In this document: piece by piece, positions 9,176 to 17,605 of the stretch
Position numbering within the stretch: position 1 is the first letter of the stretch
Layout of the letters: every line of letters starts with the position of its first letter
NCBI RefSeq assembly: GCF_001586775.1
Contig: NZ_LQXS01000004.1
Coordinates: 186,001 to 250,000, forward strand
DNA: 64,000 nucleotides
Source: Sphingobacterium populi
Lineage (GTDB): Bacteria > Bacteroidota > Bacteroidia > Sphingobacteriales > Sphingobacteriaceae
Reading direction: 5' to 3'
Program-made: the position numbers and the translations under genes
The notes under the pieces: model-generated
Databases searched by the model: none
Seen by the model: only the letters and a program-made list of their open reading frames with translations
Told to the model about the DNA's origin: nothing

Positions 9176-10783
9176 CTAAGTTTGAATAACGCCAACATTG
9201 TAGCGTTCTATTGTCGGATTTTGATTGGCTGCTTCAATCCCCATCGAAATGATTTTACGCGTGTCTTTTGGATCGATCACTCCATCCACCCATAAGCGTG
9301 CTGCTGCGTAATACGGGCTCAATTGCTTTTGATAGGTAGTATTGATTTTCTCTAATAATGCTTCTTTTTCTTGCTCCGTCAGCGCTTTGTTCTGTGCTTT
9401 CAGCGTAGCTTCTTGAATTTGTAATAAGGTTTTTCCGGCCGAAGCGCCACTCATCACGGCCATTTGTGCCGTTGGCCAAGCATAGATCAATCGTGGATCA
9501 TACGCTTTTCCACACATAGCATAGTTTCCTGCGCCATAACTATTTCCGAGCACAAAGGTGAACTTAGGTACGACAGAATTAGCCATGGCATTCACCATTT
9601 TTGCGCCGTCTTTAATAATTCCACCTTGTTCCGAACGCGATCCTACCATAAAACCGGTCACATCTTGTAAGAATACCAAAGGAATCTTTTGCTGATTACA
9701 ATTCATGATAAATCGGGCCGCTTTATCCGCAGAATCCGAATAAATCACACCGCCCATCTGCATTTCGGTCGCATTTCCAGGCTTTTTAGCTTTTACCACC
9801 TGCCGCTGATTGGCTACGATACCTACCGCCCAACCATCTACACGCGCTAGCGCACAGATAATGGTTTTTCCGTAATCCCTTTTATATTCTTCCAGACTAT
9901 CTTTATCCACAATACATTTCAACACCTCATGCATATCATAAGGCTTTAATCTGTCCTGCGGAAAGTATTTGTACAAGTAGTTCGCGTCCTGCGCCGGTTC
10001 TGCTGCCGCAATGCGCGAGAAATGTGCCTTATCTTGATGACCAAACTTATCCACAATACCACGAATCGCATCCAGACAGCTTTTGTCATCCGGATATTTA
10101 TTGTCCGTCACGCCTGAGATTTCGCAGTGCGTTGTCGCGCCGCCCAATGCCTCGTTATCAATCACTTCACCGATCGAAGATTTCACTAAATACGAACCAG
10201 CTAAAAATACCGATCCCGTACCTTCCACGATCAAAGCATAATCTGACATGATCGGCAAATATGCGCCACCTGCTACGCAGGAACCCATGATGGCCGATAT
10301 TTGCGGAATACCCATGGACGAAATCTTGGCATTATTTCTAAAAATCCGTCCAAAATGTTCTTTGTCTGGAAATATTTCGTCCTGCATCGGCAGGTATACA
10401 CCAGCCGAATCTACCAAGTAGATAATTGGCAAATGATTTTCCATGGCAATTTCTTGCGCGCGCAAATTTTTCTTGGCACTAATGGGAAACCAAGCACCCG
10501 CTTTTACCGTCGCATCATTAGAAACCACGATACACAATCGCTGCTGTATATATCCTAAAACGATGACTACGCCACCATTTGGGCAACCGCCATGCTCCGG
10601 ATACAAATCCTCGCCTGCAAAACTTCCGATTTCTACGTACTCACTATCGGCATCCAATATATAATGCACGCGCTCCCAAGCAGTCATTTTTCCTTTAGAT
10701 TGGTGTTTTTCTATCTTCTTGATCCCACCACCCAAATGCACTATTTCTAACTTTTTTCGGAATTCAGACAATAAGTTTTCCAT
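9176..10783 (-). CDS. Acyl-CoA carboxylase carboxyltransferase (beta) subunit, methylcrotonyl-CoA type
   Basis: This biotin-dependent carboxyltransferase moves CO2 from carboxybiotin to an acyl-CoA. The 535-residue length and the two crotonase-like halves fit. GSCVAGGAYLPIMSDYALIV forms the acyl-CoA oxyanion site, and QDVTGFMVGS, GGIIKDGAKMV and NSYGAGNYAMCGKAYDPR form the carboxybiotin half. It is closer to methylcrotonyl-CoA carboxylase beta (AGNY-MCG) than to propionyl-CoA carboxylase, and nearby acyl-CoA and HMG-CoA-lyase-like genes suggest leucine or isovalerate breakdown. No biotin carboxylase/biotin carrier alpha subunit is in the window, so the partner must be elsewhere. Substrate is inferred. 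It is divergent from the acyl-CoA dehydrogenase gene across a 138-base AT-rich gap. Confidence 0.86.
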   Translation of the reverse strand: MENLLSEFRKKLEIVHLGGGIKKIEKHQSKGKMTAWERVHYILDADSEYVEIGSFAGEDLYPEHGGCPNGGVVIVLGYIQQRLCIVVSNDATVKAGAWFPISAKKNLRAQEIAMENHLPIIYLVDSAGVYLPMQDEIFPDKEHFGRIFRNNAKISSMGIPQISAIMGSCVAGGAYLPIMSDYALIVEGTGSVFLAGSYLVKSSIGEVIDNEALGGATTHCEISGVTDNKYPDDKSCLDAIRGIVDKFGHQDKAHFSRIAAAEPAQDANYLYKYFPQDRLKPYDMHEVLKCIVDKDSLEEYKRDYGKTIICALARVDGWAVGIVANQRQVVKAKKPGNATEMQMGGVIYSDSADKAARFIMNCNQQKIPLVFLQDVTGFMVGSRSEQGGIIKDGAKMVNAMANSVVPKFTFVLGNSYGAGNYAMCGKAYDPRLIYAWPTAQMAVMSGASAGKTLLQIQEATLKAQNKALTEQEKEALLEKINTTYQKQLSPYYAAARLWVDGVIDPKDTRKIISMGIEAANQNPTIERYNVGVIQT

Positions 10784-10921
10784 ACTATGTGTTATCTAAT
10801 GAAATACTAATTTACAACTGGTTGTATTGTTAAATTTGTATAAATATCATAAAATTTAATTTGTTTTTTATAATATTTGTAAAGTATTTATCACAGCCTT
10901 TGTGAGCCTAAGCAAAATTTT

Positions 10922-12076
10922 ATGATGAAAAATTCAGTTGACACAGAACAATTACTAATGATACAGCAAAGTGCAAGGGATTTTGCGCTGGCGCATATCA
11001 AACCGTATATCATGGCTTGGGACGAACCCCAGAAATTTCCTATCGAGCTATTTAAGAAATTAGGTGAATACGGTTTCATGGGTATTCTTGTACCCGAAGA
11101 ATATGGAGGGGCAGGATTAAGCTATCAGGAATATATCGTCGTACTCGACGAAATATCTAAGGTTTGCGGATCTATCGGTCTGTCTGTCGCAGCGCACAAT
11201 TCATTATGTACTAATCATATTCTTTCTTTTGCCAACGAAGAACAAAAGAAAAAATACCTTCCTAAGCTTGCCACAGGCGAATGGATTGGCGCTTGGGGAT
11301 TGACGGAAACGGGATCTGGTTCGGATGCTGGCGGACTTTCTACCGTTGGAGTATTAGATGGCGATCATTATGTGATTAATGGCAATAAAACCTTTATCAC
11401 ACATGCCATATCCGGAGATGTAGCTGTCGTGATGGTACGAACGGGAGAGAAAGGTGACAAACATGGCGTTTCGGCATTCATTATAGAAAAAGGGACGCCT
11501 GGATTTACAGCTGGTCAGAAGATGGACAAATTAGGTATGCGCGCATCCGAAACAGCGAGTTTATTTTTCGACAATTGCCGCGTACACAAAAGCCAGATGA
11601 TAGGCGACATCGGTACAGGATTCGTACAAGCATTAAAATTGTTGGATGGCGGGCGAATTTCTATTGCAGCACTGTCATTAGGAATAGCACGAGGCGCATA
11701 TGAATGTGCTTTGAAATATGCACAAGAGCGAGAGCAGTTCAATAAGCCGATTTTCGAATTTCAAGATGTATCGTTTAAATTAGCAGATATGGCCACAGAG
11801 ATTCAAGCATCCGAGCTATTAGTACAGCACGCCGCCCAGTTGAAAGATCAGGGTGAGAAGGTAACTAAGGCGGGCGCAATGGCCAAATTGTACGCCTCAG
11901 AAACGGCGGTCAAAGTATCTAATGAAAGTGTGCAAATTCACGGAGGTTACGGCTTTACCAAGGATTTTGCTGCCGAGAAGTATTTTAGAGATGCAAAGTT
12001 GTGTACCATCGGCGAAGGCACAAGTGCCATTCAGAAAATGGTCATCGCGCGAGAAATAAAGAAAGATGTCGTATAA
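10922..12076 (+). CDS. Acyl-CoA dehydrogenase (SCAD-like)
   Basis: This FAD enzyme removes hydrogens from the alpha and beta carbons of an acyl-CoA. The 384-residue protein shows the usual order: LKKLGEYG-type helices, PEEYGG, WGLTETGSGSDAGG (flavin and substrate loop), FITHA, KLGMRAS, then HGGYGFTKD and IGEGTSAIQ. The Glu in EGTS is the catalytic base position of short- and medium-chain dehydrogenases. Isovaleryl-CoA dehydrogenase has Gly or Ala there, so despite the leucine-like neighbours this is more likely a short-chain-type enzyme. It overlaps the next gene by 11 bases, which indicates translational coupling. A second ATG follows immediately at 10925. Confidence 0.93.
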   Translation: MMKNSVDTEQLLMIQQSARDFALAHIKPYIMAWDEPQKFPIELFKKLGEYGFMGILVPEEYGGAGLSYQEYIVVLDEISKVCGSIGLSVAAHNSLCTNHILSFANEEQKKKYLPKLATGEWIGAWGLTETGSGSDAGGLSTVGVLDGDHYVINGNKTFITHAISGDVAVVMVRTGEKGDKHGVSAFIIEKGTPGFTAGQKMDKLGMRASETASLFFDNCRVHKSQMIGDIGTGFVQALKLLDGGRISIAALSLGIARGAYECALKYAQEREQFNKPIFEFQDVSFKLADMATEIQASELLVQHAAQLKDQGEKVTKAGAMAKLYASETAVKVSNESVQIHGGYGFTKDFAAEKYFRDAKLCTIGEGTSAIQKMVIAREIKKDVV

Positions 12077-12914
12077 GGATATTCAAATAATTGATTGTGT
12101 ACGTGATGCCATTCAGGGATTGGACATACACATTCCTGTACAGCAGAAGATTGATTATATCAACCTTCTGCTATCTAGTAACATTTTTGAATGCCTTGAT
12201 GTAGGAAGTTTTGTATCTCCCAAAGCGGTACCGCAAATGGCAGATACTGCTACTGTAATTGCAGGTCTGTACAAAACAAATGAGACCAAATTATCAGTTA
12301 TTGTAGCGAATGAGCGTGGCGCTCTTGAAGCTTTGAATTTTGATATCATCGATTATCTGGGTTACCCGTTCTCGATCTCTGAAACATTTCAACAGCGTAA
12401 TACAAATAGTAGTATCTCAAAATCGTTTGATCGAGTAAAACTCATGCAGGAACTTGCTACATCAAAAAATAGGGAAATGCTTATTTATATTTCTATGGCA
12501 TTTGGAAACCCTTATGATGATCCATGGCATCCGGAGCTAGTAGTACAGTGGATACAACAATTACAGAATATCGGCATTACAAATTTTTCTTTAGCAGATA
12601 CTACCGCAGAAGCCTCAACAAATTGCATCACGGATGTGTTGACTCTGGTTAATCAACATTTCCCGGATCTCCAGCCTAGTATACATCTGCATAGTAGACC
12701 AGAGAAAGCATTAGGAAAGATAGATGCTGCGTATGATGCAGGATGTAGAAAGTTTGAGGGAGCTATTCTTGGATATGGTGGCTGCCCTTTTGCACAAGAT
12801 AATCTAGTAGGAAATATACCAACCGAATTGCTGTTACGTCGTTTCGAAAAAAGCTCTATTGATGAACTGCAACCAATCATCACAGCATTCCAAAAATTAG
12901 TAACACCGTATTAG
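12066..12914 (+). CDS. Hydroxymethylglutaryl-CoA lyase-like protein, Bacteroidota variant
   Basis: A 282-residue TIM-barrel protein of the HMGL-like family, which splits HMG-CoA into acetoacetate and acetyl-CoA in leucine breakdown. Visible family features are the metal-site Arg-Asp in DCVRDAIQG, SFVSPKAVPQMAD, the HLH metal ligands in IHLHSRPEKA, and the catalytic Cys loop GGCPFAQDNLVGN. Differences from textbook lyases are CVRDAIQG in place of GPRDGLQ and HSRPEK in place of HDTYG. This may be normal for the Bacteroidota branch or mark a different substrate. It overlaps the acyl-CoA dehydrogenase and is followed 15 bases later by a crotonase, so the three probably form one operon. Confidence 0.8.
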   Translation: MSYKDIQIIDCVRDAIQGLDIHIPVQQKIDYINLLLSSNIFECLDVGSFVSPKAVPQMADTATVIAGLYKTNETKLSVIVANERGALEALNFDIIDYLGYPFSISETFQQRNTNSSISKSFDRVKLMQELATSKNREMLIYISMAFGNPYDDPWHPELVVQWIQQLQNIGITNFSLADTTAEASTNCITDVLTLVNQHFPDLQPSIHLHSRPEKALGKIDAAYDAGCRKFEGAILGYGGCPFAQDNLVGNIPTELLLRRFEKSSIDELQPIITAFQKLVTPY

Positions 12915-12929
12915 CACATAAATCTTGCT

Positions 12930-13634
12930 ATGGAAGTTTCATATCAGTACATAAAAACCAGAAAAGAAGGGCATGTTTTTCATGTGATCCTAGCTCGTCC
13001 TGCTAAGCGAAATGCTTTTACACCCGCTACTATTAGCGAACTAGCACATGTTGTCGAACTAATCAATCAAGATGAGGAGATTACGGTGGTATTATTTTCG
13101 GCGGAGGGACCTGTCTTTTGTGCTGGTATGGATCTCAAAACATTTCGGGATGAAAATCTAGATGTAAAAAATGAATCAATCCCACATATCGATATTTCAT
13201 TAGGTGAAGTTTTAGCTAATCTTTATAAACCTTCGATCGCGATGGTAGAAGGAGATGTAATCGCTGGTGGATTTCTATATATATTGGGTTGTACATATGT
13301 GTTAGCCAGGCCAGAGGTACGTTTCAAATTACCCGAATTAGATTTAGGTTTGTTTCCTTTTCAAGTAATGGCCAGTTTGCTCAAAGTAGTACCCGAAAAG
13401 AAGGTTTTGCAATTGTGTTTAAACACCGATTATTTCTCTACTAAGGAAGCGTTGTCTTTGGGGATTGTGGATGGCTATCTAGAAGATGATAATCTTGATA
13501 ATCTAATCAATAAATTTGCTCATGCAAAAGCGTCTGTTTTAAAAGCAGGATTTAATTCCGTACGGCAATTGAGCGATATACCATCCAAGAAACATTATAG
13601 CTACTTGAAAGAAGTTCTAGATCAGCTAAAATGA
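12930..13634 (+). CDS. Enoyl-CoA hydratase/isomerase family protein
   Basis: A 234-residue crotonase-fold protein, slightly short for the family. It has the oxyanion loops ARPAKRNAF and GPVFCAGMDL. Of the two catalytic Glu of classic hydratases only the second is present (KLPELDLGL); at the first position the sequence reads IAGGFLYIL, where hydratases have GGGCE. A single Glu is compatible with an isomerase, lyase or thioesterase-like reaction, so the reaction is open. From the operon context it may act on 3-methylglutaconyl-CoA or a similar acyl-CoA, but this is inference. It lies 15 bases after the HMG-CoA-lyase-like gene, as the last member of that operon. Confidence 0.8.
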   Translation: MEVSYQYIKTRKEGHVFHVILARPAKRNAFTPATISELAHVVELINQDEEITVVLFSAEGPVFCAGMDLKTFRDENLDVKNESIPHIDISLGEVLANLYKPSIAMVEGDVIAGGFLYILGCTYVLARPEVRFKLPELDLGLFPFQVMASLLKVVPEKKVLQLCLNTDYFSTKEALSLGIVDGYLEDDNLDNLINKFAHAKASVLKAGFNSVRQLSDIPSKKHYSYLKEVLDQLK

Positions 13635-13759
13635 TATTTATACTTGATCTTTAATGGTTACTTGTATGCATAGCCACCAGACGATCTACTGAAACTTTTA
13701 TCTATGTATATTGTTAATAAGTTTGTTACTTTGTAATCTATTGTCAACAATATTCCCTT

Positions 13760-15688
13760 ATGAGCATAGAGATTGGGTCTAAACTAAAGAATATCATATT
13801 TCCATCCGATTTACGAAAATTAGAAGAGGCTGACTTAAAGGAGCTTTGCGCTGATTTGAGGCAATATATTATTGATATAGTGTCCGAAAATGGTGGACAT
13901 TTTGCCGCTAGTTTGGGCGTTGTAGAATTAACAGTGGCGCTGCATTATGTGCTCAATACACCTTACGATCAAATCGTATTCGATGTGGGGCATCAAGCCT
14001 ACGGACATAAAATTCTGACTGGAAGAAGAGAAAATTTTCATACCAATCGTCTTCTAGGTGGATTATCTGGTTTTCCGAAAAGATCTGAAAGTGAATACGA
14101 TGCTTTTGGCGTCGGCCATTCGTCTACTTCCATCTCAGCTGCTTTAGGAATGGCCGTTGCTTCTGCTTACAAAGGAGAGCATGAGCGACAACATGTGGCT
14201 ATTATTGGAGATGGTGCACTTACAGGCGGTATGGCTTTTGAAGCCCTTAATCATGCAGGAATCGAGAAGTCAAATATATTAGTCATTTTGAATGACAATT
14301 GTATGTCTATCGACCCGAATGTAGGCGCATTAAAAGAATACCTTACCAATATTACCACTTCTAAGAGTTATAATAAATTTAGAGACGATTTGGTTAGTGT
14401 TTTGGCTAAAATCTCTAAAAATGGACCAAATGCTTATGGCTGGGTCAAAAAGCTTCAACAAACGATTAAGGGAACTTTATGGGAAAATGCCAATTTATTT
14501 GAATCCCTTAATTTCAGATATTTTGGTCCGGTAGACGGGCACGATATTCATCAATTGACCAAAACCATCGAAGATCTTAAACACATTCCTGGTCCAAAGC
14601 TCCTGCATGCAATCACCGTGAAAGGCAAGGGCTATGCACTAGCTGAGAAAGACCAAACCAAATGGCACGCTCCAGGTTTGTTCGATAAAATAACGGGAGA
14701 AATCAAGAAAACCGTATTTGAAAAACCTCAGGCACCAAAATATCAGGACGTATTTGGACATACATTAGTAGAATTGGCTGAATCCAATAATGCGATCATG
14801 GGAATCACACCCGCTATGCCAAGTGGTTCATCGATGAATATTATGATGAAAGCCATGCCTGATCGTGCTTTTGATGTGGGTATTGCCGAGCAGCATGCTG
14901 TCACCTTCAGTGCAGGATTGGCGACGCAAGGATTAGTACCGTTTTGTAATATTTATTCTTCTTTCATGCAGCGCGCTTTTGATCAAGTAATACACGACGT
15001 AGCGTTGCAAAACCTAAACGTTGTATTCTGTCTTGACAGAGCTGGCTTGGTAGGAGCAGATGGCCCCACACATCATGGTGCTTATGATATTGCATATATG
15101 CGCTGTATTCCAAATATGATAGTTGCTTCGCCAATGAATGAAGAAGAACTACGGAATATGATGTTTACCGCACAATTGCCAGATAAAGGACCATTTAGCA
15201 TTCGCTATCCGCGTGGATCTGGCGTTATGCCAGACTGGAGAAAACCTTTTCAAGAGCTCCCAATAGGTAAAGGGCATAAGATCTGCGATGGCGAAGAAGT
15301 CGCTGTACTAAGTTTTGGTCATATTGGTAATGAAGTCATCAAGGCATTCAAACGGGTAAGCGAAGACGCTATACATCCGGCTCACTACGATATGCGTTTC
15401 GTCAAGCCAATAGATGAAGAACTATTGCATCAGATATTCTCCAAATTTCAGAAAATTATAACTGTCGAAGATGGTTGTTTGATGGGAGGATTTGGATCTG
15501 CTATATTGGAATTCATGGCCGAGCATAATTATCAGGCACAAGTGGTGCGGTTAGGCATCCCTGATGATATAGTAGAACATGGTGATCAAGAAGAACTTTG
15601 GCAAATATGCCGATATGATGCTGCTGCTATAGCAGAAGAAATAAATAAACTTATGACCGGCCACAAAACCCAAACTTTGGTCGGATAA
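13760..15688 (+). CDS. dxs: 1-deoxy-D-xylulose-5-phosphate synthase
   Basis: Dxs joins pyruvate and glyceraldehyde 3-phosphate in a thiamine-dependent reaction, starting the non-mevalonate isoprenoid pathway. The 642-residue protein has the N-terminal NGGHFAASLGVVELT and DVGHQAYGHKILTGR. The thiamine-pyrophosphate motif starts at GDGALTGGMAFEALN and ends at NDNCMSI. The transketolase-like second domain follows with GIAEQHAVTFSAGLA and DRAGLVGADGPTHHG. The C-terminal domain VEDGCLMGGFGSAI is complete. The length is normal. It is a single gene preceded by a 125-base gap; a weak hairpin follows the stop. Confidence 0.97.
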   Translation: MSIEIGSKLKNIIFPSDLRKLEEADLKELCADLRQYIIDIVSENGGHFAASLGVVELTVALHYVLNTPYDQIVFDVGHQAYGHKILTGRRENFHTNRLLGGLSGFPKRSESEYDAFGVGHSSTSISAALGMAVASAYKGEHERQHVAIIGDGALTGGMAFEALNHAGIEKSNILVILNDNCMSIDPNVGALKEYLTNITTSKSYNKFRDDLVSVLAKISKNGPNAYGWVKKLQQTIKGTLWENANLFESLNFRYFGPVDGHDIHQLTKTIEDLKHIPGPKLLHAITVKGKGYALAEKDQTKWHAPGLFDKITGEIKKTVFEKPQAPKYQDVFGHTLVELAESNNAIMGITPAMPSGSSMNIMMKAMPDRAFDVGIAEQHAVTFSAGLATQGLVPFCNIYSSFMQRAFDQVIHDVALQNLNVVFCLDRAGLVGADGPTHHGAYDIAYMRCIPNMIVASPMNEEELRNMMFTAQLPDKGPFSIRYPRGSGVMPDWRKPFQELPIGKGHKICDGEEVAVLSFGHIGNEVIKAFKRVSEDAIHPAHYDMRFVKPIDEELLHQIFSKFQKIITVEDGCLMGGFGSAILEFMAEHNYQAQVVRLGIPDDIVEHGDQEELWQICRYDAAAIAEEINKLMTGHKTQTLVG

Positions 15689-15716
15689 TTGCTTCTAATT
15701 TACTGAAAAAGATTTT

Positions 15717-15739
15717 CCAGAGGTGCATTCTGCCTCTGG
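15717..15739 (+). terminator. Weak hairpin after dxs
   Basis: CCAGAGG at 15717-15723 pairs with CCTCTGG at 15733-15739. No clean T-run follows, so termination is uncertain. Confidence 0.4.
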
Positions 15740-16040
15740 TTATTAACGTATTTTACTAACGCCTAAAGTTTTCCACAAGAGCTCCTTTGACCGTGCTGAA
15801 AAGCGTATTTTTTTTCAAATAAATGACCATACAAAAACGATGTTAATAAAAAAATATTGACATGATTTTTTGTAGAACAAAAGCTATTTTTATACATTAA
15901 GTTACTGATTTATAATAAGTTATTATTTTTTTATCTTTTTAGTTTTATAGCTCAGAAAAAATCGTCATCTTCGTTGTAAGAGAAAGTTTTTAACAGCTTT
16001 TTTGTCAATCATTGGTTTTCAAGTTATTAACAATTTACGA
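15740..16040 (+). other. AT-rich dnaA upstream region
   Basis: About 300 bases without a gene. One DnaA box-like 9-mer TTTTCCACA is at 15769-15777 and TTATTAACA is at 16025-16033, just before the dnaA ATG. These could serve dnaA autoregulation. I see no cluster of boxes, so the origin is more likely at 6544-6974. No confident promoter box was recognised. Confidence 0.5.
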
Positions 16041-17468
16041 ATGGAAAGAACGTGTACAAGCGTATGGAATAGCTGTCTACAAGTCATAAAAGACAACATT
16101 CCTGCGCAGAGTTTCAAAACATGGTTTGAGCCTGTGAAGGCCATACGTCTTGAAGAAAACGTTTTGACTATTCAGGTGCCTAGTTTGTTTTTTTACGAAT
16201 GGTTAGAAGAGCACTATGTAGGTATCCTACGCAAAACAGTCAAGAAGTTCTTAGGAGAACAAGGTCGGTTGGAATACAATATCGTAGTTGAAAAATCATC
16301 TACCAGTATTCCCTTTACGACGAATATACCATCTAACGGTAATGGTGCAGAAGGAAAAAATCAGTCGATCCCTGTGCCTGTAGCGCTGAATAAAAATATC
16401 AAGAATCCTTTTGTGATTCCAGGATTGAAAAAACTACAAGTAGATCCGCAACTGAATCAGAATTACACCTTCGATAATTTTATAGAAGGAGAATGTAACC
16501 GTCTTGCAAGATCAGCAGGCTTTGCAGTAGCAAATAAGCCGGGCGGCACTTCCTTCAATCCATTAATGGTGTATGGCGATGTGGGTCTAGGAAAAACACA
16601 CCTCGTGCAAGCTATTGGAAACGAGATCAAGAAGAATCTTCCAGATAAGCTCGTAATCTATGTGTCTTGTGAGAAGTTTTGTCAGCAATTTGTGGATTCA
16701 TTGAAAAACAATACCATCAATGATTTCGTAAATTTCTATCAGGCGATGGACGTGATCGTAATGGATGACGTGCACAACTTTGCCGGGAAAGAAAAAACAC
16801 AGGATATTTTCTTTCACATCTTTAATCATTTGCACCAGTCTGGCAAGCAGATTATCCTGACGTCAGATAAACCGCCAAAGGATTTGTCTGGCTTAGAAGA
16901 GCGTTTATTGAGCCGTTTCAAATGGGGACTTTCTGCGGATATACAAATTCCGGATTTAGAAACCAGAATGGCGATTCTGAAGAAGAAAATGTATTCGGAT
17001 GGGATTGAATTGCCGGAGAATGTTGTCGAATTTGTGGCTAATCAGATCGATAATAGTGTGCGTGAGCTAGAAGGTGCAATGGTTTCTTTATTGGCACAAT
17101 CCACCCTCAATAAAAAAGAAATCGATCTAAACCTTGCGAAGTCCATGCTAAAGAACTTCGTGAAGAATACCAGCAAGGAGATCTCGATGGATTATATCCA
17201 GAAGTTAGTATGTGAGTACTTCGAAGTACCAGTTGAAATGGTGAAATCCAAAGTAAGAAAACGTGAAATCGTACAAGCGCGTCAGATATCAATGTATCTG
17301 GCCAAAAACCATACTAAATCTTCACTAAAATCTATTGGTAACTTCTTTGGTGGGCGAGATCACTCTACTGTGATATATGCATGCCAGACGGTAGAAGATC
17401 TTATTGAAACAGACAAAAAATTCAAAACATACGTGCAGGACATACAGAAAAAGCTAAAAGCTTCATAA
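16041..17468 (+). CDS. dnaA: Chromosomal replication initiator DnaA
   Basis: DnaA binds DnaA boxes and opens the origin. The 475-residue protein has domain I (to about residue 85), a short low-complexity linker, and the AAA+ domain with Walker A GDVGLGKTH (from about 179), Walker B VIVMDDVHNF, sensor 1 at LTSDKPP and the Arg finger in LLSRFKWG. Domain IV carries the DNA-binding signature GGRDHSTVIYA. I use ATG 16041 (MERTCTSVWNSCLQVIK, typical for the family); an earlier TTG at 16002 adds 13 unlikely residues. The gene stands alone between dxs and a GH3 gene, not next to dnaN, which is 7 kb downstream. Confidence 0.97.
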   Translation: MERTCTSVWNSCLQVIKDNIPAQSFKTWFEPVKAIRLEENVLTIQVPSLFFYEWLEEHYVGILRKTVKKFLGEQGRLEYNIVVEKSSTSIPFTTNIPSNGNGAEGKNQSIPVPVALNKNIKNPFVIPGLKKLQVDPQLNQNYTFDNFIEGECNRLARSAGFAVANKPGGTSFNPLMVYGDVGLGKTHLVQAIGNEIKKNLPDKLVIYVSCEKFCQQFVDSLKNNTINDFVNFYQAMDVIVMDDVHNFAGKEKTQDIFFHIFNHLHQSGKQIILTSDKPPKDLSGLEERLLSRFKWGLSADIQIPDLETRMAILKKKMYSDGIELPENVVEFVANQIDNSVRELEGAMVSLLAQSTLNKKEIDLNLAKSMLKNFVKNTSKEISMDYIQKLVCEYFEVPVEMVKSKVRKREIVQARQISMYLAKNHTKSSLKSIGNFFGGRDHSTVIYACQTVEDLIETDKKFKTYVQDIQKKLKAS

Positions 17469-17490
17469 TCCCAAGCTACGAATTTTAGAT

Positions 17491-17524
17491 AGGCGCCAAA
17501 GTAACAACTTGGCGCCTTTTTATT
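17491..17524 (+). terminator. Intrinsic terminator of dnaA
   Basis: AGGCGCCAA (17491-17499) pairs with TTGGCGCCT (17509-17517) and is followed by a T-rich run, 22 bases after the dnaA stop. Confidence 0.9.
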
Positions 17525-17605
17525 TTAAGTTGATAATGCTTATTTTGCGACAAAATTTCAATGCAAACGGTTGCATATCGTTTGCTAATACCTTTTATTA
17601 TGTTT

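Noticed and set aside
15740-16040. Replication origin next to dnaA
   Set aside because: Only one clear DnaA box plus one near-match, versus two perfect and three near-perfect boxes at 6544-6974.
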